Shown piece after piece: positions 1 through 11,112 of a DNA stretch of 59,343 nt; position 1 is the stretch's first letter, and each line of letters opens with the position of its first letter. Under the pieces are notes generated by a model. The model was not told the DNA's origin and ran no database searches. It was given only the letters and a program-made list of their open reading frames with translations. A program made the position numbers and the translations under genes. Source of the DNA: Capsaspora owczarzaki ATCC 30864 (lineage: Eukaryota > Opisthokonta > Filasterea); contig NW_011887294.1 of the NCBI RefSeq assembly GCF_000151315.2, positions 2,466,969-2,526,311 on the forward strand, given 5' to 3'.

Positions 1-1083
1 AGCATCGGTAGAGGTTGAGCTGTCCCCGACAGGAAAGTATGGGAGCATGGATGCTGCGCTGAGCCGCCGTCCCGGTGAGCCGACTGGCAGATCGTCAAAG
101 AATGCAGCAGCAGCGGCGGCGTTCTGGGGCGGGGGAGAGCTTGTGCGCCGTGGCGAGGGCAATGGGCTCGATCGCGATTTCTTGGGCGATTGCGACTCGT
201 GCGGCGCGGATTCTATTGGATAGTCGTCGAGAGGGAACTGAAGAGCCTGAGGACGCGAGTGCTTTGACGGCGATAGCTTGACGGGTGACGACAGCGGCGA
301 TTGGTCTTGTTGTTGGTGCAATGCCATGCGCATCGACATGTCAAAGTGGTTGGTCGTGTCGTTCACCAGCTCGAGCAGATTGTCCCCCGAATCGTTGCGC
401 CGTGGCAGCGGCGGAGACGGCGGCTTAGCAAAGAGCGTGACGGGCGAGCCAGCGAGACTGCCCGCGCCAGGCGTGCTGCGCACTGGAATATAGACGTCAG
501 CGGAGGGCGACGGTGAATCCGCTGGCGAGTCTGCAAGGCGGCCAATGTTGCTCAGCGCGGAGGAGGCAGGCTCACCACCGTGGCCTAGGTGTGGGTGTGC
601 AATAGGAGAGACGAGATGTGCGTCCAGCGCGAACGGCAGGGGAATCAACCCAAACGCACCAGCGTCCACCATTGACGAGGCAGACGCTGCTGCTGCTGCT
701 GCCGCTGCCGCCGCCGCTGCAGCCGCTGCAGACGACGACGACGACGGATCGGACGAGGATGGCGCTGTGAAATCGAGGAGCATGTCAGCGGGCGGCAGGA
801 AGAGCGGTGCGACGCTGTCCATGCCGGTCGGTGCGGAAATGTCGAGCCGCAGCACCGAGTCTGGCGAGTCGCTGCGTGCCTGCTGCAGAGCCTGCGCCTG
901 TGCCTGGGCCTCTGCTTCTTGTGCGTCGTCGGATGTCAGTGACATTGAGTGGCGCATGGTCATGAGCGACTCGAGGCTGTCTGCCGGGACGAGCCGGCCG
1001 AGGAGCTCGTCGTCGAGGCTGCCCCGCTGCTGCTGGCTGCCGTCACCGTCACTGTCGGGCGGTCGTGGCGCAGCGTCCGTCAT
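1..1083 (-). CDS. Ser/Ala/Pro-rich protein, N-terminal part (cut by window edge)
   Basis: An uninterrupted reading frame of 361 codons runs from an ATG at 1083 leftward off the window, with no stop. The protein begins MTDAAPRPPDSDGDGSQQQ and is acidic and low-complexity: a Gln run near the start, a Ser run followed by about a dozen Ala residues (near 665-740), and many SP motifs that could be proline-directed phosphorylation sites. No folded domain, signal peptide or membrane segment is visible in this part. Such composition is common in nuclear regulators and scaffold proteins, but no function can be assigned. The plus strand over the same bases also has an open frame reading poly-Ala, which I take as a shadow of the GCN repeats. 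The gene could continue as the same exon or splice beyond the edge. Confidence 0.65.
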   Translation of the reverse strand, partial: MTDAAPRPPDSDGDGSQQQRGSLDDELLGRLVPADSLESLMTMRHSMSLTSDDAQEAEAQAQAQALQQARSDSPDSVLRLDISAPTGMDSVAPLFLPPADMLLDFTAPSSSDPSSSSSAAAAAAAAAAAAAAASASSMVDAGAFGLIPLPFALDAHLVSPIAHPHLGHGGEPASSALSNIGRLADSPADSPSPSADVYIPVRSTPGAGSLAGSPVTLFAKPPSPPLPRRNDSGDNLLELVNDTTNHFDMSMRMALHQQQDQSPLSSPVKLSPSKHSRPQALQFPLDDYPIESAPHESQSPKKSRSSPLPSPRRTSSPPPQNAAAAAAFFDDLPVGSPGRRLSAASMLPYFPVGDSSTSTDA

Positions 1084-1697
1084 TGTGAGACTCTTTCGCG
1101 GTGCTTGCTTGCTGCTGCTGCTGCTGCTGCTGTGTGGATTTCCGCTGTCTTGACCTCAAAGAGTCAAAGAACACGGAACTGCGACTGCGAGTGTGCGACT
1201 GTGGTCCTTTGGGGCGTTTTTTTGTCTCTGGTAGTGTGTCTCGTGTTTGATACTGCCGTTGGTGAGGGATGAGGACTGGGTATCACTTTGAGCTGTAGAG
1301 TCAAACTGGGTGTGAGACTGAACGAACTGTGCGCATGAAGCGGGATCAAAAGATACGAAAAACAGCACAGATCAAGACCAGCAAGAGCAATGAGTATGAT
1401 GGATGGTTGAGCAAAAGCAAGTGAATGAAGCACAAGTCGATGAGTAGTCGTCTGCGCATGTGAGAGCAAGACAGGAGGACGAGTGGAAAGTAGTCGTAGT
1501 GGGCATTAGTCATGAGGATCGCTTGCTAAATCCCCCACGAAGAGTCAACTCCCAACCCCAATCGCCTCAACGCTCTCACAAGATAATGCTCGACAATGGC
1601 GTCATTAGTATAATCGTCATCGCATTCAAAATGGACGGCAAATCTCATTCAAAATGGATCACAAAAATATCAAAAAATCACAAAAGACGAAAGAATC

Positions 1698-1699
<2 letters not shown>

Positions 1700-1730
<31 letters not shown>
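1700..1730 (+). repeat. poly(A) tract, about 31 nt
   Basis: A pure run of A, followed about 50 bases later by a G run and GA-rich sequence. It is not next to any recognisable retroelement end. Confidence 0.9.
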
Positions 1731-1734
<4 letters not shown>

Positions 1735-2116
1735 GTTTTTTGTTCTTTATGTATTGAGCGACGTTTCCATCAACGAAGGCGGGGGGGGGGGGAGGAGGAG
1801 GACACACATGAAGGGGGGAAGGCAAAAAGAGAGAGATAGAGTGTGTGTGTGTGTGTGCGTGTCAGTGGGAGCGAGACAAAGAGAGACAGTCAGGCGGATT
1901 GGAAGTCGTGGAGAGCGGCAGATTGGTGTTGAGATCCAGACAGGGAACCAGCGAGCTCCCACCCCCAACCACAGTCGAACATCCACAATGCTGATCAATA
2001 GACAGTCAAAGGCCAAGACAAACACACTGCGCGAGCAGGTGTGCAGCGGAAGGGGCAGACTCGTCCAAAAGGGAGCTCTCTTGGCTTTGGCATGGAAGTG
2101 GCTTACGTCCATCACA

Positions 2117-2213
2117 GCACACACACACACACACACACTCACACACACACACTCACTCACTCACTCACTCACTCACTCACTCACTCACTCACTCACTCAC
2201 TCACTCACTCACT
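2117..2213 (+). repeat. (AC)n then (TCAC)n compound microsatellite
   Basis: About 35 bases of AC dinucleotides pass into a regular TCAC tetranucleotide array of about 15 units, ending in CTCTC. The change of unit suggests growth of a mutated dinucleotide tract by slippage. Confidence 0.92.
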
Positions 2214-2439
2214 CTCTCGCTTCTTGATCGAGCACCTGGGTTGCGCAGATTGTCTCCCCTTTCATTCATAGTCAATCCGCATCGAAACCACAGCCAACAA
2301 AACCAAAACCTCACCGAACACACCAAACAAAGGAATAGAAAAAATAGAGACTGAGAATCTCAATTAAATTGAAACAAGCAAAAACACAACGCAAAAGCAA
2401 AAAAACAGAAAAAAACATAACGGCTAGATCCATCACCAT

Positions 2440-4391
2440 TCACGCGTCCTCTCCGCCTCGAAACCGCTTCTTAAAGACCATGCGAGCCACGTCAAACACG
2501 CGGAGCAGGGCAATCTTCTTGGGACAGTCCTCAAAGTAGCTCTCCGTCCACTCTTCAATCAGCTTCTTGTAGGCAGGAGTGCTAAAGTGGTGCGCCCGCG
2601 GCGGCAGATCGTCAGGCCGCCCGTCGTTGACGCAAAACTCGGCGACAGTGGACCAGGCTGCTTTCGAAAGGCGCACGTGCTCCTCGATCTCGGCAGGCTC
2701 CAGCATCTCAAACAGGGCAATCATGCACCCGATGCCGGTGCGCGGCGCGCGGACATCCTCTGGGAGCTCCTCGCACGTCGCTATCGAGTGCGCTAATTGG
2801 CGCATCTCGTTCACAACCTCGTCCGGCAGCGCAGCTGTAAAGCCTGTAGCCGGTCGCTTCACCTCGCGAGCCGTGTCGTTGTAGTTGGCGTTTCGCGCCC
2901 GCCGTCGTTTGCCGCTCGAGTTGGGGCCTTCAGTATCCGAGTCGTCGGATCCATAGTCTCCGTCATCGTTGTTGCTATTGTTGTTGTTGTTGCTATTGCT
3001 GTTGTTGTTACTGGTGTTAATGCTGCTGCTGCTGCCGTGTCCTCGGTCTTGAGTGTCGACGTCGTCATCGCTACCATCATCGCTAGGGGCATTTGAGGCC
3101 GAATCGGGCGACGCGGCACGCGATAAATTCCGGGCGGACGTGCGAAACCGTGTGCCTGGATACGAGGAGCTAGGATTTGTTGCAGAACGGGGCTTGTTGT
3201 GGTGGCTACCAGGTGCAGCATTGCTACCACCGCTAGCTCCAGTTCCGCAACAGTTGGCGCACGAATTGACAGGAGTGGCAATGTTGAGTGAAATGGAAAA
3301 TGTAGACCCTGCGTGCAAGCCCGCGGGCAGGCAAATGTTGTATACATTCGGCTGCGTCGTCTCAAACGAGCCGTGGGTTGGCACAGGTGGTGCTTGAAGC
3401 CCAGGTCGTGCGTTGCTGCCTCCAGGGGTGAAGGCGCCGCTTGCAGATCCAATCGCGCCGTTGAGTGGCAACGAGTTGCCGCCACTCGGGAAACCGGCAT
3501 CGCCAGCAAAGCTTTGCCCCAATGTCGGAGTGTTTGCGCCAGAGCCAGGCATGCCCGGAGCAGTGAGAGTGCGTTGGAACAAGGGCGAGTTCCAGCCTGC
3601 GCCGGCTGCGGTTGGCGTTGCCGTGCCGCTCATGGAGCCTCCAGCAGCGACGGCGCGCGCGGCAGCATTGACTGGTGTGAATCGCGCAGACCCTCCTGCG
3701 AACGGCGCCATCATGGGCTTGAAGATGGAGGACGCTGGCAGATTGCCGTTGATGCCGGCGCCAATCCCGGTCGGACTCGTATCGAGCGACGCCGGATTGG
3801 ACGAGCCCAAGCCACCAGCACCAGTGGGCAGTCCGTTCGCAGCCACCAGTGACGCAGCAGCGGCGTTGGCGGCGAATGCGTTGGCAGCGTTGGCGGCGAG
3901 CAGAGCGGCGGCACGCGGGGACGAGTAACCGGCGGACGAGTCAGTCGCGCTCGCTGCAGCCGCGTTGAGCCTGCAAAGGGGGAAATAGGAGCGGAAGATT
4001 CCACACACACACACACACAGACACACAAGAAGCAAGCAGGTGAGACATCGAGAGTGATAGGAGGCGGTTTTTGGACGAGTGTGGCTCTCAAATTTCGACG
4101 CCGAGGCACTCCACGAGGGCGCCGCAACCAGCAGCGTCAGAGCGTCAGGTCACTCAATGCAGTGCTTGTCCGTCTGTGAGTGCGATGGGTGCAGCATAAC
4201 GAAAAGGAATCGGTTTGTGCGGGTGGAAGATTTTGTGATTCTTACCCGATGAGAAGGGCATCGGTCGACGCCGGGTTGGCGGAGCTGAGGAAGCCGCTCG
4301 CTGCATTGAGATTGGAGAAGGTCGTCTGCTGGAGCCCCGACGGCGACGCGGCGCGCGAATTGGCCGCAGACGATGGCTGCGAGACGAGCAT
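2440..4391 (-). CDS. Ser/Gly/Asn-rich protein with a conserved-looking C-terminal helical region, unknown function
   Basis: Two-exon model: exon 1 4246-4391 (start ATG at 4391, reading MLVSQPSSAANSRAASPSG) and exon 2 2440-3970. The intron has donor GTAAGA and acceptor TTTGCAG; the split codon GG|G joins in frame, giving 558 aa. Residues to about 400 are low-complexity: Ala-, Gly- and Pro-rich, then Ser/Asn/Asp-rich with a basic KRRRAR stretch that could be a nuclear signal. A short region reading NVYNICLPAGLHAGSTF may form a small beta domain. The last about 130 residues are not low-complexity, look helical (LPDEVVNEMRQLAHSI to the end) and are probably a folded domain. I do not recognise the family. 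It lies head-to-head with the MSP-kinase gene, 339 bp apart. Confidence 0.75.
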
Positions 4392-4730
4392 TCAGGGCGG
4401 CGGGGTGGGGGGGGGGGAATGAATAAATGGGAGGAGTGATGAGGATTGGAAAAGGAGTGAGGATTGGAAAAGGAGGAGCGAAGCAAGATTGTTGGTGAAG
4501 GGCAATGAGACTGAGTGATCATCATCCTCATCTGGTGATGGTGATGGTGATGCAGAAGCGCCGAGTTTTCCGGGTTGGTAACATTTATTGCTGCTTCGAG
4601 CAGTACGTCGGAGCAGATCAGATCAGATCAGATAAGCGTCGTTCACTCCCGATTTCAAACCCTTTGGTGGTTTTGCTTCTTTGTCTGAAAATTGACCTCC
4701 ATCCAGTCTGACGCGTCGTCATCGCTGCAA
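4392..4730. promoter_or_regulatory. Shared divergent 5' region
   Basis: The 339 bp between two divergent start codons must hold both promoters or leaders. It has a G run (near 4408-4418), repeated GGATTGGAAAAGGAG units near 4443-4475, a (GATGGT)n run near 4533-4550 and a GATCA repeat near 4615-4632. No TATA box is obvious. An earlier non-coding exon of the right-hand gene is possible, since an acceptor-like CCATCCAG lies at about 4699-4706. Confidence 0.4.
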
Positions 4731-6893
4731 ATGCTCGAATCCAAGCTCGTCGTTCATCCGGCATCCGAGCTTGTCTTCAATGGTAAACAGAAGCGAATGC
4801 GAAACAGACAGTGACAACCAGTTTTTAAGCTGTATTGTTCAGAACAAAGAACCACTCTCAATGCTCATGCGCTGAGGGGAGCGAATTTACATGCACCCGC
4901 ATATGTGTGGTGTGTGTGCGTGTGTTTATGTAAAGAGGGAGGGTGGAGGGAAGGCGCGTCAGTACTCTGAGAAGCAACGAAACCCTGAATATGCTGTATT
5001 TAGATGAAAATGCCAAAGCCCCCAAGAACCGCACGAGCACGCTCGCACTGTCAAACCCGCTGGACGAGCCCATCCACTTCAAAATCAAGACCACCAACCC
5101 CAAGCGCTACTCAGTCCGTCCCAACGCTGGCGTTGTCCTGCCGCAGTCCACCGTGGAAGTTATTGGTGAGGAATGGCTGTCGTTGCTACACAGCGTTGCC
5201 CTCCCCCCTTCTCACTTTTAAACGTCGAAACTACGGCGAGACAGTGTCGCTCCTCGCCCAGACGGAGCCCATCGAAGAGAAAGTCAAGGACATGTTTGAA
5301 GTGCACAGCTTGGTTGGCGATGCTGGCGACGACACGATGGTAAACGCGCTCTGTCAGCAACGCGCGCAGCTTCTGAGCTCACGTTGTTGCATGTCATCAT
5401 TTTGATACACGCACATACAACCACGCATGCATGCAGTGGGAAAACAAAGAGCTGGTTGCGCGAAATCGCCTCACAGTTTCGCTGATTGCTGTGCAACAAG
5501 AACAAGCTGTTTCAGCCGCCACAGCACCCAAGCCTCGAATGGAGGGGACGGACGGTGCGAAGCCGACTCAGCTTGGCGACGCTGCATTGCAAGCGATTGC
5601 CGAGGCACTCCAGTTGAACACATTGCTGGCTCTCGTTTAGTAAGCATGGATTGCGGGTTTTGAAGCCAATTCCCAACCACACCACTACCCATTCACTCAC
5701 ACTGGCAAAAAACTTGTGGTTCCTTCCGTGCTAGTCCTGACAACCAGGAAGCACCATTGCATATCGAAATAGGCAAGGCTGCAGCTTATGCCGCCGCGCT
5801 TGCTGCCATCGAGATCCAGCAATTGCGCGCCGAGCTCGCTGCCAAAGAGCAGGAGCTCCAACGACTTTGCCCCGAGCTCGCTGCCAAAGAGCAGGAGCTA
5901 CAACGACTTTGCCCCGATCTCGCTGCCAACGAGCAGGAGCTACAACGACTTTGCCCCGATCTCGCTGCCAAAGATGGTCAAATCGACAAATCCGAGTGCA
6001 ACCAACCTGCCGGCACATCCGCGAGATTTGACGACGCCTTTCGGCAACTTGTTCTCGCAACTCTTGCTGCCGGCACGAGCAACGGTGCCACGGAATCTCT
6101 GCTCGGCGAAGGAGCATTTGGTCGCATGAAGGGCGCCACTGGCCCTCGCGTTGATTCGGTTCAGCGATGGCAACGCGAGGGCCGTCAACGCGCGGCCACC
6201 GTCGCGTCGGAGCTGTTGTCCTTGTCGAAAGTCAGCCACCCCAACATCATTGCCACCATGTCGTATGTAGAATCAGGCGACGAATGGTGCTTTGTGAACG
6301 CATGCATGCCAAAAAACGGTTCTGTTCGCGACCGCTTGGATCGCAAGACCAGCACCCCTCCACTGACTTGGTTCCAGCGCCATCGCATTGCTGCTGATGT
6401 TGCCCGCGGCATGCACCATATCCAGACAGCCTTCCCTGATCGTGCACTGATCCACCTCGATCTTACGACGGACCATGTGCTTTTGGACGAGCATTTCACG
6501 GCGAGAGTGTCTGATTCTGGCCTTATTCGTGCGGCCCACAAAACTTTTGAGGGCAGCTACGTTTGCACCCAAGATACTCAAGGCGCCCTTGCTTACCTGT
6601 GTCCAGAATTGCTCATTGAGGGCAGAATGACCATCAAGACAGATGTCTACGCATTCGGCATGATTCTGCTTGAGCTATTGACCGCCGCCAAGGCCGGGCC
6701 CAGCCTTAAAACAAGCACACGAAAGGCTGTTAAAAACAACACTGTCTTTGAGATGCTGGACTCGACCCTCGAACCAACCGAAGCAGAGCGCCAAAGCGGC
6801 AGTGAGCTAGCCACTCTTGCTCTCGCGTGTCTTGAAGAAGCTGCAGATGACCGTCCCTCCTTTGAAAGCATCCTTGCGACATTGGACCCTTGA
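4731..6893 (+). CDS. MSP (VAP-like) - LRR - coiled coil - pseudokinase fusion protein
   Basis: Five exons join in phase: 4731-4782, 5004-5165, 5245-5339, 5437-5639 and 5735-6893, giving 556 aa. Residues 1-95 resemble the MSP domain of VAP proteins (LVVHPASELVFN, then KIKTTNPKRYSVRPNAG), which in VAPs binds FFAT motifs at the ER. About residues 148-171 form one leucine-rich repeat (LGDAALQAIAEALQLNT). Residues 196-249 are a 14-residue coiled-coil repeat, LAAKEQELQRLCPE. From about 290 comes a TKL-like kinase fold with Gly loop GEGAFG, HLDLTTDH for the HRD loop (Asp 413), DSG for DFG (Asp 431) and a CPE motif. The usual beta-3 VAxK lysine is not seen and the catalytic-loop Asn is His, so it is probably a weak or inactive kinase. 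No VAP-type C-terminal membrane anchor is present. An alternative is two neighbouring genes, but phase agreement at every junction argues for one. Confidence 0.72.
5832..5975 (+). repeat. 42-bp coding minisatellite, about 3.4 units
   Basis: Units start at 5832, 5874 and 5916, with a partial unit from 5958. Each encodes one 14-residue coiled-coil segment, so length changes by slippage would keep both the frame and the heptad register. Confidence 0.9.
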
Positions 6894-7280
6894 CAAATGG
6901 AGAGCGGATGTCGTATTTGTGCTGCAGTTTCAGTGTTCAGCATGTAGATTCCATGAGATGAGTGAGAGATTCGCTCGACTCTAAGAATACTCGTACATTT
7001 TGTGAATTCTCGATTCTTGGCATTGTTCGTTCAGCTGATTGTTTGTTTGGGCACCAGTCACGTCAGTCCGCCAACCTTCTCCTCCGTCTTTCTTTTGCTC
7101 GATCGAAACAACAAGTGGGCGCGAACAACGAGAAGTTGCACGCTCACTGCTTCGCACATGGTCCCAATGCATCCCTATTGACAAAACCATTTACAAAGGC
7201 TCGTTGTCGAATTAATTATGCTGCTCCTATCCTATTCAGCCCTATTCAGTCTTGCCTTGTCCATTGTACAGCATCTTGCG
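6894..7280. other. Intergenic spacer, 387 bp
   Basis: This stretch separates the pseudokinase stop from the CHIP start on the same strand. I see no exon, repeat or clear TATA box. It should contain the 3' end of the first gene and the promoter of the second. Confidence 0.5.
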
Positions 7281-8886
7281 ATGAGCGAGGCGAACAAGGC
7301 GAAAGCGGACGCTCAGCGCGCCGAGGGCAACCGCCACTTTATGGAGGAGCGCTTTGACGAGGCCATTCGCAGATACAACGAAGCTATGGTGAGTGGGTGG
7401 GTGCCATGCGAGGAGGAGGGGGTTGTTGGTTGGCTGCGTAACTCGGCTCAAAACGCTCAACTGGCTTGCGCTGCTGTTTGTGTGTTGGTGGCTGGCAGGC
7501 GCTCGACCCGGACAATGCAAAGCTGTATACAAACAGATCGCTGTGCTACATCAAGCTGAAGCAGTGGGACGAGGCTGCGTCAGACGCGCGCACAGCCATT
7601 CGCTTGGACAAGTCAAGCGTCAAGGTAAAAGCGAAAAGCGCCGCCTTCCAACACGCTTTTGCAGCTTGCATTGTGTGGCTGCGCGTCATTGTCATTGTCA
7701 TTTGGTCGATAGTGATGATGTAGCGCATGATGGTTGCACCTTAAGTGTGTGCTGTTGCGCTGGCACGGCTGGCACACAGACTCGATGCACAGCCAATTTC
7801 GCTTTCTAAACAATGTGTTTCAACATTTCGTCTGTCGTGTAGGCACACTACTACCTTGGCCAAGGGTTGATTGCGCTTGGAAATGATGAAGAAGCCGGCG
7901 ATGTGCTCAAGCTGGGTGAGTAATGGGATGCACCGAGCGCATGAGGAATTTTGTGTCGCTCACAACTCTCGTTCTTGGTGCCCGTTTTATAGCCACCGAC
8001 CTTGCCGTACAGCAAAGGTTGGATTATGGCGATGAAATATGGTCCCTTTGCCGCAAAGTCAAGCAACGGGTGGGTGGCTCAGCAGTCTTTGCTCAAACGT
8101 GCAGCGACGTCAATTCATAATTTTGGTTGTTGAAAATGGACGTTAGGTCTGGGACAAGAAAGAGTCCCAGCGGATACTCCAAGAGATTAGCCTCAGCGAG
8201 TACCTGAGAAAGCTTGTTTTGAAGGACAAGGAGGAGCAGCTTGCTTCCAATCCCAGGAATGCAGCGAAAATCACCGAGCAGTTTGTGAGTGATTGCGCCG
8301 TTTTTTTCTGTTGTCCCCGCCCCCCCCAAACACAACACAACAAACAGCCCAAGTTATGCGCAAGAGCGGCGTGTTAACTTGCTATTCGTTTTTATGTCTT
8401 TGCAGGAAGACAAGCTATCACAGGTGACGGACTTGTTCAAGCAGATTGACGAGCGACGAAGGGTAAGCGATCAAAGAGGGTCGGGTGCTGCGACACTGGT
8501 CGATTGAACGGCCAGCTTCGGTTTGCTCATCTCCTTTTTGTCATTGCTCTCTTTCAGCGACGAATGGTGCCAGATTATTTGGTCGGTAAAATCTCGTGCG
8601 ATCTGCTGGTCGACCCCGTCATCACTCCCAGCGGAATCACCTACGAGCGGTATTGCATCGAGGAGCATTTGCGTGCCAACGGCGGGTATGACCCAGTGAC
8701 ACGCGCCAAGCTGAAAGAAAGCCAACTCGTCCCAAATCTTGCGCTCAAGGACGCAACTGAGGACTTTTTGCGATTGTAAGTTGTCTGTCCGCTTACATGT
8801 GGTACGAGTGTAGGTGTAGTGTATCTTGCTCACATTTGGATGGCTGGCTTGCGTGTTTTAGAAATCCGTGGGCCTACGATTGGTGA
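7281..8886 (+). CDS. STUB1: CHIP/STUB1-type co-chaperone E3 ubiquitin ligase
   Basis: Eight exons: 7281-7388, 7499-7624, 7843-7915, 7993-8069, 8147-8284, 8406-8462, 8558-8775 and 8862-8886, giving 273 aa (human CHIP has about 303). Residues 1-103 are three TPR motifs (AEGNRHFMEERFDEAIRRYN, then NAKLYTNRSLCYIKL, then AHYYLGQGLIALG), which in CHIP bind the C-terminal EEVD of Hsp70/Hsp90. A charged helical linker follows, about 104-190. Residues from about 194 are a U-box (VPDYLVGKISCDLL, PVITPSGITYER, DPVTRAKL), which recruits E2 enzymes. The end, LNPWAYDW, matches the short tail of the family. It therefore ubiquitylates chaperone-bound misfolded clients in the cytosol. The ATG at 7281 is preferred over an upstream in-frame start because it begins at the usual TPR position. 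Its stop lies 268 bp from the convergent NDUFA13 stop. Confidence 0.95.
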
Positions 8887-9154
8887 TGTAGTATCGAGCC
8901 AGCTTTTAGACACGTAGCCTTCTCGTTTGAACAACAAAAAATGCCATGAACAGAGAGAATACGAAATGATCATTCACACAACTACAATCAACACCACATC
9001 GACATGCAACCATAGTAGTTCATCACAGAAAAAAAAAAAAAAAAAGAAAAGAAAGAGGAAAGATGACAACAACAACAACAACAACAAAAATGCCAGGCAT
9101 CTATTAGCGACAAGGGAGTACCAACAATACGGAAGAGAAAACAACAAAGGAGCT

Positions 9155-9665
9155 CTACTTTCGCAAGCCAAGCTCGGGGATTGGAACGGGTGTGACAAAC
9201 TTGTCCGTGTTATAGATCTTTTCGTGCATCTTCCAGCCGCGGACGTTCTTCATGAGCTCGGCCTCCTTGGCCTCTGCAGCGCGCTTGGCCAGCACAAACC
9301 GCCGGTCCTCCTCGGCCTGCAGCATGGGGACGAGGTTTCGTCGGGCAATGACTTGCTCCTCGCGCCAGTATCTGAGGAGCGACCCGAGAGAAGTCAGTTC
9401 AAGAGCGGTATGTCTGCGCTCTCCCGCTCTCCTCCGCTGACACGCGTCAATGTACCCATACAGATAAGAAACACGCTGATCAAAGGACTTACCGTCGGGT
9501 CTTGTTGCCCTGGCCGACAATGAAGAGACCGCCAAACATGGTGACGGTGCCAATGGCAAAGAGAGCAGCGCCAGAGAGACCGCGGACGGCCTTTGGCTTT
9601 CGGAATGGGACGTCTGCAAAGCCGCCCTGTGGGGGCATGTCCTGCTTGTACGGAATCGAGGTCAT
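9155..9665 (-). CDS. NDUFA13: NADH dehydrogenase (complex I) subunit NDUFA13 / GRIM-19
   Basis: Two exons: 9493-9665 (start ATG at 9665) and 9155-9371, joined through CG|A with donor GTAAGTC, giving 129 aa. The N-terminus carries the family signature KQDMPPQGGFADVPF, then RGLSGAALFAIG and a single membrane segment (about residues 32-52). Exon 2 gives the helical matrix part, with LVPMLQAEEDRRF and the GWKMHEKIYNT stretch typical of the family. Human NDUFA13 has 144 aa; this copy ends a little earlier. It is an accessory subunit of mitochondrial complex I at the inner membrane; the transmembrane helix normally serves in place of a cleaved presequence. Confidence 0.92.
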
Positions 9666-11112
9666 GGTTGAAAAAACTGGGCCGCAGAAGAGAGAGGGAG
9701 AGAAGAGGAGCAAAATGAGAGAAGAGGAGCAAAATGTGAGAACAAAGGAAAGCGAGGAACGGCCAGCATGAGCAGCGTGTCGTCAGCACAGGGATGCAAC
9801 AATGCGTTAGACGGTGCGAGTGTGAGTGGCAAGGGGGATGGCGCACACAGTGGAAGGAGAGGAAGAAGCAAGAGGACGGGGGGGGGGGTGGAAAAGAAAA
9901 TGGTCGAGATCGCTTTGAACGAGTTCAGCCCAATGGCGATGAGTTGGGGGGGGGGAGGCGACCAGCGGCAGAAGTGGGGGAGGGGGATGCAAGGCACAGG
10001 AGAGGAAGAGGGACAAGTTGGTGGGGGTTGGAGGGGGAAGGGAGTGAAGAGGGGACACGAGAATTCAATGGGATTCAATGGGATTCAAAAGCACACATGA
10101 GCGACATCACTCAATGCATGCACATACAATCAGAACTGAGCCAAAACAAAAAAAAAAACCTCAGCGTCTGAGCTTGAGAAGGAAAGCGGGAGAATGTACA
10201 AAAACAAAGCAGCAGCGAGAACTCTGAGCGTTTGAGTTCTGAGGCAATGGAAAAAACAGTCCATTCGGGAGCAGCCAAAGAAATAGCTCAAACTGGATTG
10301 GCAGGAGTTCCTCGGATTGGATGACGCACTCAACGGCAAGAGGGGCAAGCTGACCAAATAGAGCTTGTGGCAAAGATGTATAGGCAAGCGCCGTCGTCGA
10401 GATTCGCGAGCTGAGCTCACAGCAGCAGCGACTCAGTTGCTTTGCTGTTTCTTCAGCGTGGAGCTCTCTGACGAGCTGTTCATCGTGTCTATCATCAACA
10501 CTCTAATTCGCAAGTAGCAGTAGCAATAGTTGTAGAGCAACATTGACAATGACATCATCCCATGCCATGGTTATCTCAGATGAGAAAAAAAAAGAAAAAA
10601 AGTTCATTCATTTTTTTTTTAATTCAGGTTTGCAATGCAATTTCCACTCATTTCGGTTTTTTTTTTTTTTTTTTTTGTTTCTCTGCTAAACCGCTCTCGC
10701 TCTCTCATCCCTCTTCGCCCCCGTCTCTTTCGTCCTCCCCTTTTGTTTCCCCACTCTACATCCGCCGCATTCACGCTCCACCTTCCACCTCTGCCGCTGT
10801 CCCCCCCACCCCCACCACACGGCGTCCCAACCCGCGTCCGTTCCGCAGTCGCACATGCTGTGATCTCGCTTTTTTTTCTTTTTTCTTATTCGTCTTGTTC
10901 TTTCTTGCTTCTTCCTCTGCTGTCCTGTCTCGCTCCACTCTACTCTTCGCTCCACTCGACTCTCGTGTCACAAGCCCACATTCACTCGTGTCACATTGGT
11001 TTTTCCCTTTGTCTCGCTCTGAAACTGCCGTCTTTGCACTCATCCCCTCGCTCTCCCCTCCTGTCCTCTCCCCGTTGCAGGTTTCTCTTCCATTCGCAGC
11101 CCCTCTGAAAAT
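9666..11112. other. Spacer between divergent NDUFA13 and ThrRS genes
   Basis: The 1.45 kb region holds purine-rich sequence on the left (GAGAAGAGGAGCAAAATG is present twice near 9700-9740), G-runs near 9880 and 9946, and a strongly T/C-rich stretch from about 10,600 to 11,100 just before the ThrRS start. The last part looks like a pyrimidine-rich leader. No exon with support was found. Confidence 0.55.

Larger units (their letters stand above)
1084..2439. other. Gene-poor spacer with simple repeats
   Basis: This 1.36 kb stretch lies upstream of the leftmost gene and downstream of the next minus-strand gene. It holds a CTG/CAG run near 1105-1133, a poly(A) tract, a poly(G) tract near 1782-1791, short GT runs and a long AC/TCAC microsatellite. 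Open frames here are repeat read-through. I see no convincing exon. Confidence 0.6.

Noticed and set aside
545-1153. Plus-strand frame with poly-Ala
   Set aside because: The minus-strand frame over the same bases is longer, opens with ATG and stays open to the window edge; the plus frame is a shadow of a GCN/CGA repeat.
2117-2213. Possible telomeric repeat
   Set aside because: The unit is TCAC, not a G-rich telomere unit, and it is internal to the contig.
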